Shown here: positions 6,465 to 14,392 of the stretch, in pieces
Position numbering within the stretch: the stretch's first letter is position 1
How the letters are laid out: every line of letters starts with the position of its first letter
Source of the DNA: a virus
Reading direction: 5' to 3' (one strand)
Virus record (IMG/VR): IMGVR_UViG_3300029805_000009
Span: 1 to 33,832 of that record
DNA: 33,832 nt
Program-made: the position numbers and the translations under genes
The notes under the pieces: generated by a model
Told to the model about the DNA's origin: nothing
Database searches by the model: none
Seen by the model: only the letters and a program-made list of their open reading frames with translations

Positions 6465-9136
6465 TGATTGATTTGTCATTGGATGATGAAATCCGGCAAA
6501 CCTTGTTGGGTGATCACACGTTAAAACTAAAGTTGGTGGGCGGTATTTACCGGGGCAAGTGCCCAGATTGCAACACACCCAATTTATGGATTGGACACGA
6601 TAAACCCGGTGTGCTGCGTTGTAACAACGAAACCAAATGTTGTTACACAGAATCGGTGCGCGCACGATATCCTGAAATATTCGAGGAATTTTCAAAGCGT
6701 TTTCCAGCCACCGAAAAAGACCCCGATATAACAGCCCGCGCCTATCTCACCCAAAACCGCAAGTTTCAAGCCATCCACATCAACGGTTTGTATTCACAAG
6801 GCAAAATGACGATCAAGGGCACCAAGAAATTTGTGGATACGGTGCGCTTTGATATGTTCGGTGATGGGCTGTGGTTTTGGGAAAAAGTCATTGATAAAAC
6901 CGCCAGCAAAGACGCCGGGAAAAAATCCAATTTTAAATTTGGTATTCAATACGGCAACAAATGTTGGCAACCGAAAAATCAGGTCATTAAAAAGGGCGAT
7001 ACGGTGTTTATCACTGAGGGAATTTTTCATGCGATCGCATTTTTACATGCGAAGAAAAAAGCCGTTTCCGCTATGGCCTGTGGCAACTTTCCTTGGGATT
7101 TGATCGAGCAACACAAGGATGATGATATCACTTGGGTGTTGGCCTATGACGACGAACCCAAACCGCTACAACATGTCAAAGGTTACGCCGAAAAACTGCA
7201 AGACATGGAACAGAAATTTGAGGTGGCAATTACTGGGCGCGGTAGCAGTGCAGATTGGGATGACATTTTTCGGGTTGACCAATTGAACGAAAAGTTTATT
7301 AAACAATGCATTTGGCGCGGTAGGGTATTCATGGCCGACAGTATGAAAAAAATGGCCTATGAATTGTTTGGCTGGAAAAAGAAAACCTACATGTTAGAGG
7401 AATGCGGCAACCAACTGTGGCGTTTTACCGTTAACAAAGGCGCGATGGATAAGGCGTTGGAAAAAGATGGTTTAGAATTTAAGTATGGCCGGGATTTTGA
7501 CGTGTTTAAAAGTCATGTCTCAACCGAAAGTATTTCCAACTGTGTACCCCGCTTTTTATACATCGAGAAAAACCCGGAACAAGAAGAGGGCCAAAAGTAT
7601 TTTTTTCATATTGATATGGCCTATTCTGATCAATCGGTTTTAGCGGCGTTAGAATCCACCGCCCCCAGTGACCCGCGATCCTTTAACAATGCATTATTAA
7701 ACAAAACCCCCGGTGGACGCTTTGAAGGTTCGGCTGGTGATTTGCGCACCCTTCGCGGTAAGTGGTTTGATCGCAAAATGGATTATGTACGGGCGATTCC
7801 TTTCATTGGTTATGATCAAGTGACCGAAACCTATGTGTTTAATGAATTTGGTTTTAAAAACGAAAAAGAAATTTTAGTGAATGACCACGGCTATATTTCA
7901 GCGCCGGATGTTCAGGTTAAAACCATTTTAAAATCTGCCCACTATATTTACGGCGATGAATTCGATACCGGGTTGCTAAATGATTTTATCAAGGTGTTTC
8001 ATTTAAACGGGTTGGGCATGCTGGGGTTTTGGACATCCACCTTATTCACCCACCAAATAAAAACCGAATTGGGCCAAATGCCGTTTGCAGAATTAACCGG
8101 TGATCCAGAGGCGGGAAAATCCACCCTCATTAGAACCCTGTGGAAAATGTTGGGCCGCGATGATTGGGAGGGCACCGACTTATTATCCGGCACTGCATCC
8201 GGTAAAGATCGAGGCTTGGCACAAGCCAGTAATTTACCCGTGGTATTTTTGGAATCGGATAGGGAATCGGTGGATGGTGATGGCAGATCAGCCCGCACCC
8301 CAAACCAGGTGAACTGGGATGTTTACAAAAAGTGTACCGATTTAAACGGGGTGATTTCATCGAGAGGGGTAAAAAACAACGGTTTGGATTCGGCGGATTT
8401 GATTTTTAGGGGTGCCATTGTCATCACCCAAAACGCCACGGTACAAGCCAGCCCGCCGATGTTATCGCGCATCGTGCATTTTCATTGCACCACCGCCCAT
8501 AAGAAACAAGAAAACAAAGGCATTGCCAAACGTTTTACCCAACTCAAGGCAAAACAGTTGGGCGGTTATTTGCGGTTAGTGCTAGCCAATGAGAAAGCCT
8601 ATTTAAAAGCCCTGTTTGATGCCTATCCAAAACATGTTGATGAGCTAAGACAACGCGGCGGTTTGACATCCGATCGCATCACCAATTTTCATGCACAAGT
8701 GATGGCAAGCACCACGGCATTAAAAGTGTTGTTTCCTCAATTGGATGATAAACAGCTAAACCCGTTATATGACCACATGCACGAACGCGCCTTGGATCGA
8801 CAAGGCCGATTGGCAAGCGATCACCCGGTGATTGATGAATTTTGGGAAGCGTTCATTTATTTGAACGGCGGGGTGATTGAGGTGCATAAACCCGATGGCA
8901 GCAAGGAAGTCATTAAACAGCCACGGTATAACCACTCTAAAGAAAAAGGCTTGGTTGCCATTTCATTAAACGAGTTTCAACAAGCGTGTGTGGAGAAACA
9001 CCAAAAAATCGCGCCGTTGCATGTGCTGCGTTCGATGTTGAAGGACTCCAAGCGTTACCCCTTTATTGGATTGAAAAAATACCGGTCTTGCCTTACGCAG
9101 ACATCCATTAATTGTTGGCTATTTTCGGCGGTTTAA
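6464..9136 (+). CDS. zinc-finger/Toprim primase-helicase
   Basis: This 890-residue protein is the probable replication initiator and fork enzyme. An N-terminal zinc finger has C33, C36, C53 and C59/C60. A Toprim-like domain follows at about 180-240 (ITEGIFHAIAF, then VLAYDDEP). A helicase domain has Walker A GDPEAGKST at 546-554 and a Walker B-like LPVVFLESD near 590. The C-terminal tail contains YRSCLTQTSINCW. The layout is like phage primase-helicases such as the P4 alpha type, which also recognise their origin. ATG 6464 overlaps the previous stop; an upstream in-frame start at 6446 would add only six residues. A cluster of iterons lies directly downstream, suggesting that its target is adjacent. 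Confidence 0.9.
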   Translation: MIDLSLDDEIRQTLLGDHTLKLKLVGGIYRGKCPDCNTPNLWIGHDKPGVLRCNNETKCCYTESVRARYPEIFEEFSKRFPATEKDPDITARAYLTQNRKFQAIHINGLYSQGKMTIKGTKKFVDTVRFDMFGDGLWFWEKVIDKTASKDAGKKSNFKFGIQYGNKCWQPKNQVIKKGDTVFITEGIFHAIAFLHAKKKAVSAMACGNFPWDLIEQHKDDDITWVLAYDDEPKPLQHVKGYAEKLQDMEQKFEVAITGRGSSADWDDIFRVDQLNEKFIKQCIWRGRVFMADSMKKMAYELFGWKKKTYMLEECGNQLWRFTVNKGAMDKALEKDGLEFKYGRDFDVFKSHVSTESISNCVPRFLYIEKNPEQEEGQKYFFHIDMAYSDQSVLAALESTAPSDPRSFNNALLNKTPGGRFEGSAGDLRTLRGKWFDRKMDYVRAIPFIGYDQVTETYVFNEFGFKNEKEILVNDHGYISAPDVQVKTILKSAHYIYGDEFDTGLLNDFIKVFHLNGLGMLGFWTSTLFTHQIKTELGQMPFAELTGDPEAGKSTLIRTLWKMLGRDDWEGTDLLSGTASGKDRGLAQASNLPVVFLESDRESVDGDGRSARTPNQVNWDVYKKCTDLNGVISSRGVKNNGLDSADLIFRGAIVITQNATVQASPPMLSRIVHFHCTTAHKKQENKGIAKRFTQLKAKQLGGYLRLVLANEKAYLKALFDAYPKHVDELRQRGGLTSDRITNFHAQVMASTTALKVLFPQLDDKQLNPLYDHMHERALDRQGRLASDHPVIDEFWEAFIYLNGGVIEVHKPDGSKEVIKQPRYNHSKEKGLVAISLNEFQQACVEKHQKIAPLHVLRSMLKDSKRYPFIGLKKYRSCLTQTSINCWLFSAV

Positions 9137-9586
9137 GATGATTTCAAAAAAATTGGCAGTACTCAAAAAATGTGTGGTGGGTCTAATCCTATTAATTGAA
9201 TTAGAAATGGGGGGGAAGGCTAAAGATAAGGAGAATAAACAGAACATATCACTTTATCACTATATACCACTAACTAAATCAATAACTTATCCGTTCCATC
9301 TCTACATGCATTTACTGGAACGCACCGGAACGGCTTTGTTCTGCCGTGTTCTAGTAATGTTCCGGTACAGCAATATTGCCGGAACAGTCCGCAGCCCACA
9401 CCGTTACTACGCCGCAGGCAATCGGTCAAAAAACCTGTTCCGGCATGTTCCGGTAGCGCCGGAACAACCTTTTTTCAGTGTTGCAGTGGTCTACAGGTCG
9501 ATTTATCTGGTGTGTTCCAGTTGTTCCGGTGTTTCAACCCCTACCCCCGCACAACGCATGTTTTCCAACAAAATCGAGGCTACAAA
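9137..9586. other. candidate replication origin region
   Basis: This 450-base stretch between the primase-helicase and the next gene has an AT-rich left half (about 9140-9300) and an iteron-rich right half (9293-9529). A rightward frame is open across it (9138-9590), but its product looks like translated repeats with no domain, and its start lacks a ribosome-binding site, so I treat it as non-coding. An AT-rich element next to iterons beside the gene for a primase-helicase is the standard layout of a phage origin. Confidence 0.6.
9293..9529. repeat. GTTCCGG iteron cluster
   Basis: Seven exact copies of GTTCCGG or its complement CCGGAAC lie at 9325 (-), 9359 (+), 9379 (-), 9437 (+), 9447 (+), 9459 (-) and 9523 (+), named by first base. 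Variants include GTTCC at 9293, TGGAAC at 9316 and GTTCCAG at 9514. Two pairs form 8-bp inverted repeats TGTTCCGG/CCGGAACA (9358-9386 with a 13-base centre, and 9446-9466 with a 5-base centre). Some direct copies are 9 or 10 bases apart, so they face the same side of the helix. Confidence 0.85.
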
Positions 9587-9919
9587 ATGACCATTGATCA
9601 AGAGCAATTTCGCCGTGATTCGGTTGCCCGCAGCCTGGTATATACCCGAAAAATGGATGATGTGTTGGTGTGGTTAGAAGACCAGAGAGACAACTACAAA
9701 GTGGATATGAAAACCCGCATTGATAGGGAATGGCAGGCAAAAATGATGCTCTCTAGCTGGGATCGAGACAAAACAATGGAATACATCAACCAACAACCCG
9801 ACCCGCAAGCCTGGAAAGAGCGAATGAACATTCATCAAGAGCTTAGACAGGTACGGCGCAAGAAAGAGGCACAAGAAAAAATCGATAACCCGCCGCTTTC
9901 TACACAGTTTGGCCTTTAA
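9587..9919 (+). CDS. hypothetical basic helical protein, 110 residues
   Basis: I do not recognise this protein. It is highly charged and predicted almost all helical. It opens TIDQEQFRRDSVARSLVYTRK, and its second half is Gln/Lys/Arg-rich (ELRQVRRKKEAQEK). ATG 9587 has GAGG (9576-9579) at good spacing; an upstream in-frame start would add 25 residues that read through the iteron region. It is the first gene after the putative origin, and other phages often place replication accessory proteins here, but the sequence itself shows no domain I can name. Confidence 0.6.
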   Translation: MTIDQEQFRRDSVARSLVYTRKMDDVLVWLEDQRDNYKVDMKTRIDREWQAKMMLSSWDRDKTMEYINQQPDPQAWKERMNIHQELRQVRRKKEAQEKIDNPPLSTQFGL

Positions 9920-9964
9920 CAAAACCAGCAATAAAAACTAATCATAAAAAAAGGGATAGATATT

Positions 9965-10384
9965 ATGAAACCAGCAATCACATTTTCAACACCAGCAGCA
10001 CCACAACCACCGGTAATATTTTCTAACGTGTCTTTATTCAACCGCAAAAAAATGGCGTCCACCTTTATTGAAACACGATTTGATACCGACAAGAAAAAAG
10101 CCAAATGGCCTGGGCCAATTGTGTGGCTTAGTTCTGGTGATCGTTTCCGATTAGTTAGCGGCTATACATTGACTATTCATTTTTCAAACTCATGTGACAG
10201 GTTGATGGTGAGTGTATCAAAGGGAATGAATTGTCATGTGGAATCATTAACCCCCGCCAAAAACCGCAAGGTGGTGGCCTTTGGTGTAGAGTTTGAAATT
10301 ATTGCCAAGCAATGCCGGGCCAATGGTTATGTGGCACGGTATGCAATTTGGGATAAAGGATTTTATCAGCAGGGGGTAAAATGA
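9965..10384 (+). CDS. hypothetical protein, 139 residues
   Basis: Not recognised. The N-terminus is Pro/Thr/Ala-rich (to about residue 20). The remainder is a mixed beta-rich basic domain with FIETRFDTDKKKAKWPGPIVWLSSGDRFRLV and several aromatic strands. No signal peptide, membrane segment or metal motif is visible. An AAAGGGATAG ribosome-binding region precedes the ATG. The stop overlaps the ATG of the next gene (ATGA at 10381), so it is coupled to the ASCH-like gene. Confidence 0.6.
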   Translation: MKPAITFSTPAAPQPPVIFSNVSLFNRKKMASTFIETRFDTDKKKAKWPGPIVWLSSGDRFRLVSGYTLTIHFSNSCDRLMVSVSKGMNCHVESLTPAKNRKVVAFGVEFEIIAKQCRANGYVARYAIWDKGFYQQGVK

Positions 10385-10683
10385 TGTTTTATGTTCAGCT
10401 ACTAAAAACAGAGAAACCGTATTTTCAAGAAGTGGTTAATGGAAAAAAGAATTTTGAAATCCGCCGCAACGATAGAGATTATATAACCGGGGATTATATA
10501 CAGTTGTTAGAGGTGGAACCGGTGGATGAACATTTACACCGCTATACCGGGCGTTTTGTTTGCGCCGTTATTGGTTTTGTCACCAACTACCAGCAACAAG
10601 CGGGTTTTGTTGTGTTCTCATTGTTAGATATAAGCGAGGTAAAATATTTTGATAACCCCACGAATAATAGACTTATGCATTAA
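10381..10683 (+). CDS. DUF3850 / ASCH-like RNA-binding domain protein
   Basis: This 100-residue protein matches the DUF3850 pattern (related to ASCH/PUA-like folds): a LLKTEKPYFQEVVNGKKNFEIRR stretch, then NDRDY, a GDYIQLLEVEP strand and a YTGRFV strand. ASCH-like domains bind RNA or modified nucleotides. In phages and plasmids DUF3850 proteins are common in early accessory regions, but their role is unknown. Two adjacent ATG codons (10381, 10384) are possible starts; the first overlaps the upstream stop. Confidence 0.8.
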   Translation: MMFYVQLLKTEKPYFQEVVNGKKNFEIRRNDRDYITGDYIQLLEVEPVDEHLHRYTGRFVCAVIGFVTNYQQQAGFVVFSLLDISEVKYFDNPTNNRLMH

Positions 10684-10696
10684 TGAGGTGGTAGGG

Positions 10697-10876
10697 ATGG
10701 AAAAATTGGCGGTTATCTTAACTATTGAAAACCTTTTATTGATTGCCAGCGAAGAACATTGCATTTACATGAAAGCCTACGGGGATGCACAAGATTGTTT
10801 GATACATTGCCGGGAAGTATTAAGCGCATTACAGGAAAGCTACGGAAAAAACCAACATTTACGGAAATCATCATGA
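10697..10876 (+). CDS. small hypothetical protein, 59 residues
   Basis: Not recognised. The protein is helical (EKLAVILTIENLLLIASEEH, then AQDCLIHCREVLSALQESYG), with cysteines in the second helix. ATG 10697 is chosen over an upstream in-frame codon at 10649 because GAGGTGG (10685-10691) lies just ahead. Its stop overlaps the next ATG (ATGA at 10873). It belongs to the early accessory operon. Confidence 0.55.
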   Translation: MEKLAVILTIENLLLIASEEHCIYMKAYGDAQDCLIHCREVLSALQESYGKNQHLRKSS

Positions 10877-11118
10877 TTACCAAAAAAAACATTGATACAG
10901 AATTGAAAAGGAACCCTGGCAACTATAAGCAAAAGTTGTTTTTCCTTAATGATCTTTTGTTGCTCTCTTACGATGATGCAAAAGATGATGTGGTAAAAAG
11001 AAGGGAGATAAAAGATTTACTTGTTTATATTCAATTACATTTGATTGAACGACACCAAAAAGAAGTCAATGAATTTGTTGATGGAATGATAAAAATTGTT
11101 GGTGTGCCGTACCATTAA
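10873..11118 (+). CDS. hypothetical helical protein, 81 residues
   Basis: Not recognised. The product is charged and helical (NYKQKLFFLNDLLLLSYDDAKDD, then REIKDLLVYIQLHLIERHQKEV). The start at 10873 overlaps the preceding stop, which argues against the longer frame open upstream from 10759. No motif points to a function. Confidence 0.55.
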   Translation: MITKKNIDTELKRNPGNYKQKLFFLNDLLLLSYDDAKDDVVKRREIKDLLVYIQLHLIERHQKEVNEFVDGMIKIVGVPYH

Positions 11119-11166
11119 AAGAAAACCAAAGAATTAAAAACACAAAATTATAAAAGGTTAAAAGGG

Positions 11167-12486
11167 ATGAATAAAATCATGGTGATTAATAAGTTATACA
11201 GAGGCGTTATTTGTTTGGCCGCGTTGTTGGCGTGCGGTGGTAGTTTGGTATGTTCGGTGGCGCTGTTTGTGTTGGAGCAAAGCACCCCGGTTGGGCAAGT
11301 GTTAGCGGGTGTGTTTGCCACTAGCTTGGAGTTATGCAAATTTGCATTTTTTCCGGTTGGGGTGGCGTTGTATTGTCAGTACGGTTACAAGAAACGGGCG
11401 GCCAGTTTCGTTACCATTTTATTGGGGTGTGTTTTGTTGACAGTGTCGATTTGTGCCAGCGTTGGTTTTTTTGAATCCGCCAGCGCCACATTTTCAACAC
11501 GGCAAACAAACGAAAGCTTTGAACACAAAGCATTAAAACAAAGCCTGGAATCAATCGATAGACAAATGAACACGATTAACACGGTGGCAGAGGGGGATGC
11601 GGATAACAACTTTAGAAAAAACGCCGCTATTCACTTAAAACCCCTCAGTGAATTACGGGCGGAAAAAGAGCGACTGTTATTGAACGCACGAAACACCCCA
11701 GCAGTTTCCAGCGTTAACACCTCGGCGGCGTTTTTAGTGATAAGCAATGTCACGGGTATAGATATGGGAACGGTGCGGCACTGGTCATTTATCGCGGTGG
11801 CGATATTGATTGATGTGTGTGGCATTTATGCGTTGTTATTGGTGCAAGGAAATACCCCGCTATTGGCCGACATCAAACCACCAAAACCAAAAGACGAAAC
11901 AGAAAACGAAACAGAAAATGATAAATTGATACGTCATTTTGACCGTGAAATTGAAAAAATGTATGGCGGATGCAAACCGCCAGCAAATGAAAAAAGTTTT
12001 ATTGATTGGGCGGGATTGGCCAGATTAAGGGAAAAAGGCGCGGCTATAAAAATATCAAAAGCAACCGACCAAACCAGCTCGTTTGATGAACCGGTAAAAC
12101 TTGCGGATAAACCCATGTTATTCGATACCAAGGGCAACATTGTGGAACGTGAACCGGTCTACAATGGCAACGAATTAGTGGGTTATGTTGATAAACCCAC
12201 CGCCATCGACAACCCATTATTAACCCCGCAACAAGGTATTGACATGAAAGAATTTGACCAAAAATATATAAGCCCAATTAACGGTTTGAACTTGCGGCCT
12301 GTGGTTGAAAAGATGTTGGCTGGGTGCTATGGCGATAAACTTTCCATAAAACCCATTTGTAGTGATTGGCCTAACTTAAAATTACGCTATGAACATTTAA
12401 GGCATTTATTAGAACAGTTGATTGATGAGAACCATGTGGTTAAAAAAGGTAAATTTTATTTATTACGTCAACAGGTGATCGCATGA
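11167..12486 (+). CDS. four-helix inner-membrane protein with cytoplasmic winged-helix-like tail
   Basis: This 439-residue protein has predicted membrane helices at about 13-36, 44-70, 79-103 and 206-228. Between helices 3 and 4 lies a roughly 100-residue charged, coiled-coil-like region. After helix 4 come a Pro/Lys/Glu-rich linker and a soluble domain of about 190 residues. The last about 70 residues (from LNLRPVVEKMLAG to FYLLRQQ) have helix-helix-helix-beta spacing like a winged helix. With four helices, both the N-terminus and the C-terminal domain would be cytoplasmic and the loop between helices 3 and 4 would be outside. It could be a sensor or a membrane-tethered DNA-binding protein. 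The family is not known to me. The stop overlaps the next ATG. Confidence 0.65.
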   Translation: MNKIMVINKLYRGVICLAALLACGGSLVCSVALFVLEQSTPVGQVLAGVFATSLELCKFAFFPVGVALYCQYGYKKRAASFVTILLGCVLLTVSICASVGFFESASATFSTRQTNESFEHKALKQSLESIDRQMNTINTVAEGDADNNFRKNAAIHLKPLSELRAEKERLLLNARNTPAVSSVNTSAAFLVISNVTGIDMGTVRHWSFIAVAILIDVCGIYALLLVQGNTPLLADIKPPKPKDETENETENDKLIRHFDREIEKMYGGCKPPANEKSFIDWAGLARLREKGAAIKISKATDQTSSFDEPVKLADKPMLFDTKGNIVEREPVYNGNELVGYVDKPTAIDNPLLTPQQGIDMKEFDQKYISPINGLNLRPVVEKMLAGCYGDKLSIKPICSDWPNLKLRYEHLRHLLEQLIDENHVVKKGKFYLLRQQVIA

Positions 12487-12869
12487 ATAGCGAATTTAAA
12501 AAAACCGCATCCTGGAAATTATTCATGCACGATGTGTTATATCATCAAGGCACTGGCAAGGTTATCACCGGGCGGGTGGATAATTTAGCGGGTTTTATGG
12601 GTGAATATTTTCACACTGTTGATGATGCAGCGGAGAAGATTTCTATCGAAATTAACAAGAGTGTTTACGATTGCCCAAAACCTTCCACCGCAAAGGCTTA
12701 TCGATACTTAGGGGGAACTAACAAAACCTATTTAGAATTTGGTAATCAATGCGCTCCCTACCATGTGTGGGCGGTGATTCGACGTGAGCAACCAATGCAA
12801 GCCAAACAACCTAAAAGACCACACCGACAAACACCACACCTAACACTAGTGGGAAAAACATCATGTTAA
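12483..12869 (+). CDS. hypothetical protein, 128 residues
   Basis: Not recognised. A folded-looking N-terminal about 95 residues (WKLFMHDVLYHQGTGKVITG, then a Tyr/Trp-containing beta region ending HVWAVIRRE) is followed by a basic, Lys/Pro/His-rich tail. The gene is coupled on both sides: ATGA overlap with the membrane-protein gene at 12483, and its end overlaps the next ATG at 12863. This tight chaining suggests that the four genes from 11167 to 13520 act together. Confidence 0.55.
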   Translation: MNSEFKKTASWKLFMHDVLYHQGTGKVITGRVDNLAGFMGEYFHTVDDAAEKISIEINKSVYDCPKPSTAKAYRYLGGTNKTYLEFGNQCAPYHVWAVIRREQPMQAKQPKRPHRQTPHLTLVGKTSC

Positions 12870-13093
12870 TTGATTATATTGATATTGAAAAATTGCCATT
12901 TTTTGTGGTGTGGTTGGATTGGATATTTTTCGTTTATTGGGACAACTTGTTGTTAGGTATCGTTTACTTTTATTTCTATTACCGGATAGCGACAAAATTA
13001 TTGTGGTACATGGCACTAGGATTGGCGTTGATGGTTGGCACCTTAGGTTGGGTGTTTGTGTGTTTAGTGGTAGGGGGCTATGCTGTGGGGTAA
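12863..13093 (+). CDS. small inner-membrane protein, 76 residues
   Basis: After a short acidic start (MLIDYIDIEK) the protein is almost entirely hydrophobic and aromatic, with two or three membrane helices (about 12-24, 28-45 and 50-74). It is too short for a transporter. A holin-like or membrane-partner role is possible, but it lies far from the lysis genes. It overlaps the preceding gene by seven bases. A second open frame (12910-13140) overlaps it in another register; this one is preferred for its overlap coupling and coherent membrane profile. Confidence 0.6.
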   Translation: MLIDYIDIEKLPFFVVWLDWIFFVYWDNLLLGIVYFYFYYRIATKLLWYMALGLALMVGTLGWVFVCLVVGGYAVG

Positions 13094-13121
13094 GCACAAA
13101 GCCCCAAACACAAGGAACGTC

Positions 13122-13520
13122 ATGGATATTTACATTTTAGAAAATAATGTACATGACAAGGTTTTTTTGCAGGCCATTTTTTCCAGCATGATAGAAAACG
13201 ACAGCGTTATTTTTTTTGATGATGTCGGTAGTTTACTTGACTGCATCAAGGGTGTTGACACTCTGGATGCGGTCATTTTTGATATCAGCACGGATGGCAC
13301 CGGTCTTGAACTGATTAAGGATTTACACCGCATATCATCCGCCGATTATTGCCCCGTTGTTATCTACACCCACCACAACCACCAAACCACCATCGATGCC
13401 GCATTTGATTTGGGCGTGCATTCTTACATCATCAAACAACTAAATCCCACCAGCAACATCGAGGCCATCACCCGAGCCATCGACGCGATACGAAACAGCT
13501 CACTTGGTCGATGGGGTTGA
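13122..13520 (+). CDS. phage-encoded CheY-like receiver domain protein
   Basis: This 132-residue protein is a single response-regulator receiver domain. Strand 1 reads IYILEN, giving E7/N8 in place of the usual acidic pair. Strand 3 AVIFDIS supplies the phospho-acceptor D54. Strand 4 PVVIYTH supplies T83, and strand 5 YIIKQ supplies K105. These positions match CheY (D57, T87, K109) closely. No output domain follows. ATG 13122 has AAGGA (13112-13116); the longer frame from 13080 lacks this. It is the last gene of the rightward early region, just after the two membrane-protein genes, and overlaps the oppositely oriented Xre gene by 21 bases. Receiver proteins are rare in temperate phages. Confidence 0.8.
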   Translation: MDIYILENNVHDKVFLQAIFSSMIENDSVIFFDDVGSLLDCIKGVDTLDAVIFDISTDGTGLELIKDLHRISSADYCPVVIYTHHNHQTTIDAAFDLGVHSYIIKQLNPTSNIEAITRAIDAIRNSSLGRWG

Positions 13521-13913
13521 TCCTTCGGTGATATCCAGCAATTGCGCATCCAATAAATTTTTTATCCGCGCATCACTGTAATGCACCACCCACCGCAGGT
13601 ATAAGCCAAACATGGGATCACTGGCTATACGTTTTTCAAGTGAGCGTTGTAATTCCTTTTCTGTATCATCCAAGGTGATATTGTCCTGTTTTAAAATTAA
13701 TTGTTCCAAACTGATGTGCAAGATGGTTGACATTAAACGCGCCGTATCGATGCGCGGCAATCGGTTATCTTTGATATTTTCATAGCTTGAATAGGTGCGC
13801 TCGCTAACATTTATTAGCTGCGCTAATTGTTTTTTTGTGAGCTGCTGTTTTTTCCGTGCTTGCTTTAGTTTCTTTACAAAATCCGTCTTGTCAAAATCGG
13901 TAGGTAATTGCAT
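13500..13913 (-). CDS. Xre/Cro-C1 family transcriptional regulator
   Basis: This 137-residue protein has a classical helix-turn-helix at about residues 10-65 (VKKLKQARKKQQLTKKQLAQL, turn, SERTYSSYEN), followed by a helical C-terminal part that may mediate dimerisation. ATG 13913 has a TGGGG ribosome-binding sequence; an upstream in-frame start at 13976 would add 21 residues with no such support. It is monocistronic, leftward, and converges with the receiver gene. It differs from the S24-type repressor at 5281-5874 and may control this accessory region or immunity. Confidence 0.85.
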   Translation of the reverse strand: MQLPTDFDKTDFVKKLKQARKKQQLTKKQLAQLINVSERTYSSYENIKDNRLPRIDTARLMSTILHISLEQLILKQDNITLDDTEKELQRSLEKRIASDPMFGLYLRWVVHYSDARIKNLLDAQLLDITEGSTPSTK

Positions 13914-14041
13914 AAACCCCAGAACAAGTTGAAACAAGATGTGTTGAAAACTGTTAGTTAGTAACCGTATCGGCAAAAATTTGCAGAGTAAAGGCGGCCA
14001 TTAGGAAAACCGGCAATTTCTTGCTGGTTTGGTCTTTTATA

Positions 14042-14392
14042 ATGACTTTTATTTTTTGCATTGTCTCCTACACTGAATCGACCACCAACCAAGCGATCAT
14101 TGATAGACAAGAAACAAACAAGAAAAAACCAAGAAAAAGTAATAAAACGGACATTAGAATATTGGAATTCGGCGGGGACGCCGTACATTTTTGGGATGTA
14201 GTAATGAAAAGTATTAACGCAGTACGCAAGAAAATCAGTTTTTTACAAACCGTGATCACCCAACGCCAAACGGATGATGTGTTGCAATTGAATGCCAGTG
14301 ATTTGGCAGGGTTATTTTTGATTCTGGATGATATGGATAAACAATTGGGTCTAGTTGAGGGGGGTATTGTTGCCGGTCATTTGACGCAATAA
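14042..14392 (+). CDS. hypothetical protein, start uncertain
   Basis: Not recognised. From ATG 14042 the frame gives 116 residues: a hydrophobic first dozen (TFIFCIVSY), a basic linker with NKKKPRKSNK, then an amphipathic helical body ending near the Ogr-like gene. The hydrophobic start could be a signal anchor, but this stretch overlaps a perfect TATAAT (14038-14043). The true start may therefore lie further in, for instance near ATG 14204. No good ribosome-binding site precedes any candidate. The 3' end overlaps the convergent Ogr-like gene by 42 bases. Confidence 0.45.
   Translation: MTFIFCIVSYTESTTNQAIIDRQETNKKKPRKSNKTDIRILEFGGDAVHFWDVVMKSINAVRKKISFLQTVITQRQTDDVLQLNASDLAGLFLILDDMDKQLGLVEGGIVAGHLTQ

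Noticed and set aside
9138-9590. 150-codon rightward frame after the primase
   Set aside because: It crosses the iteron cluster and its inverted repeats, the product is patternless, and there is no ribosome-binding site at its start.
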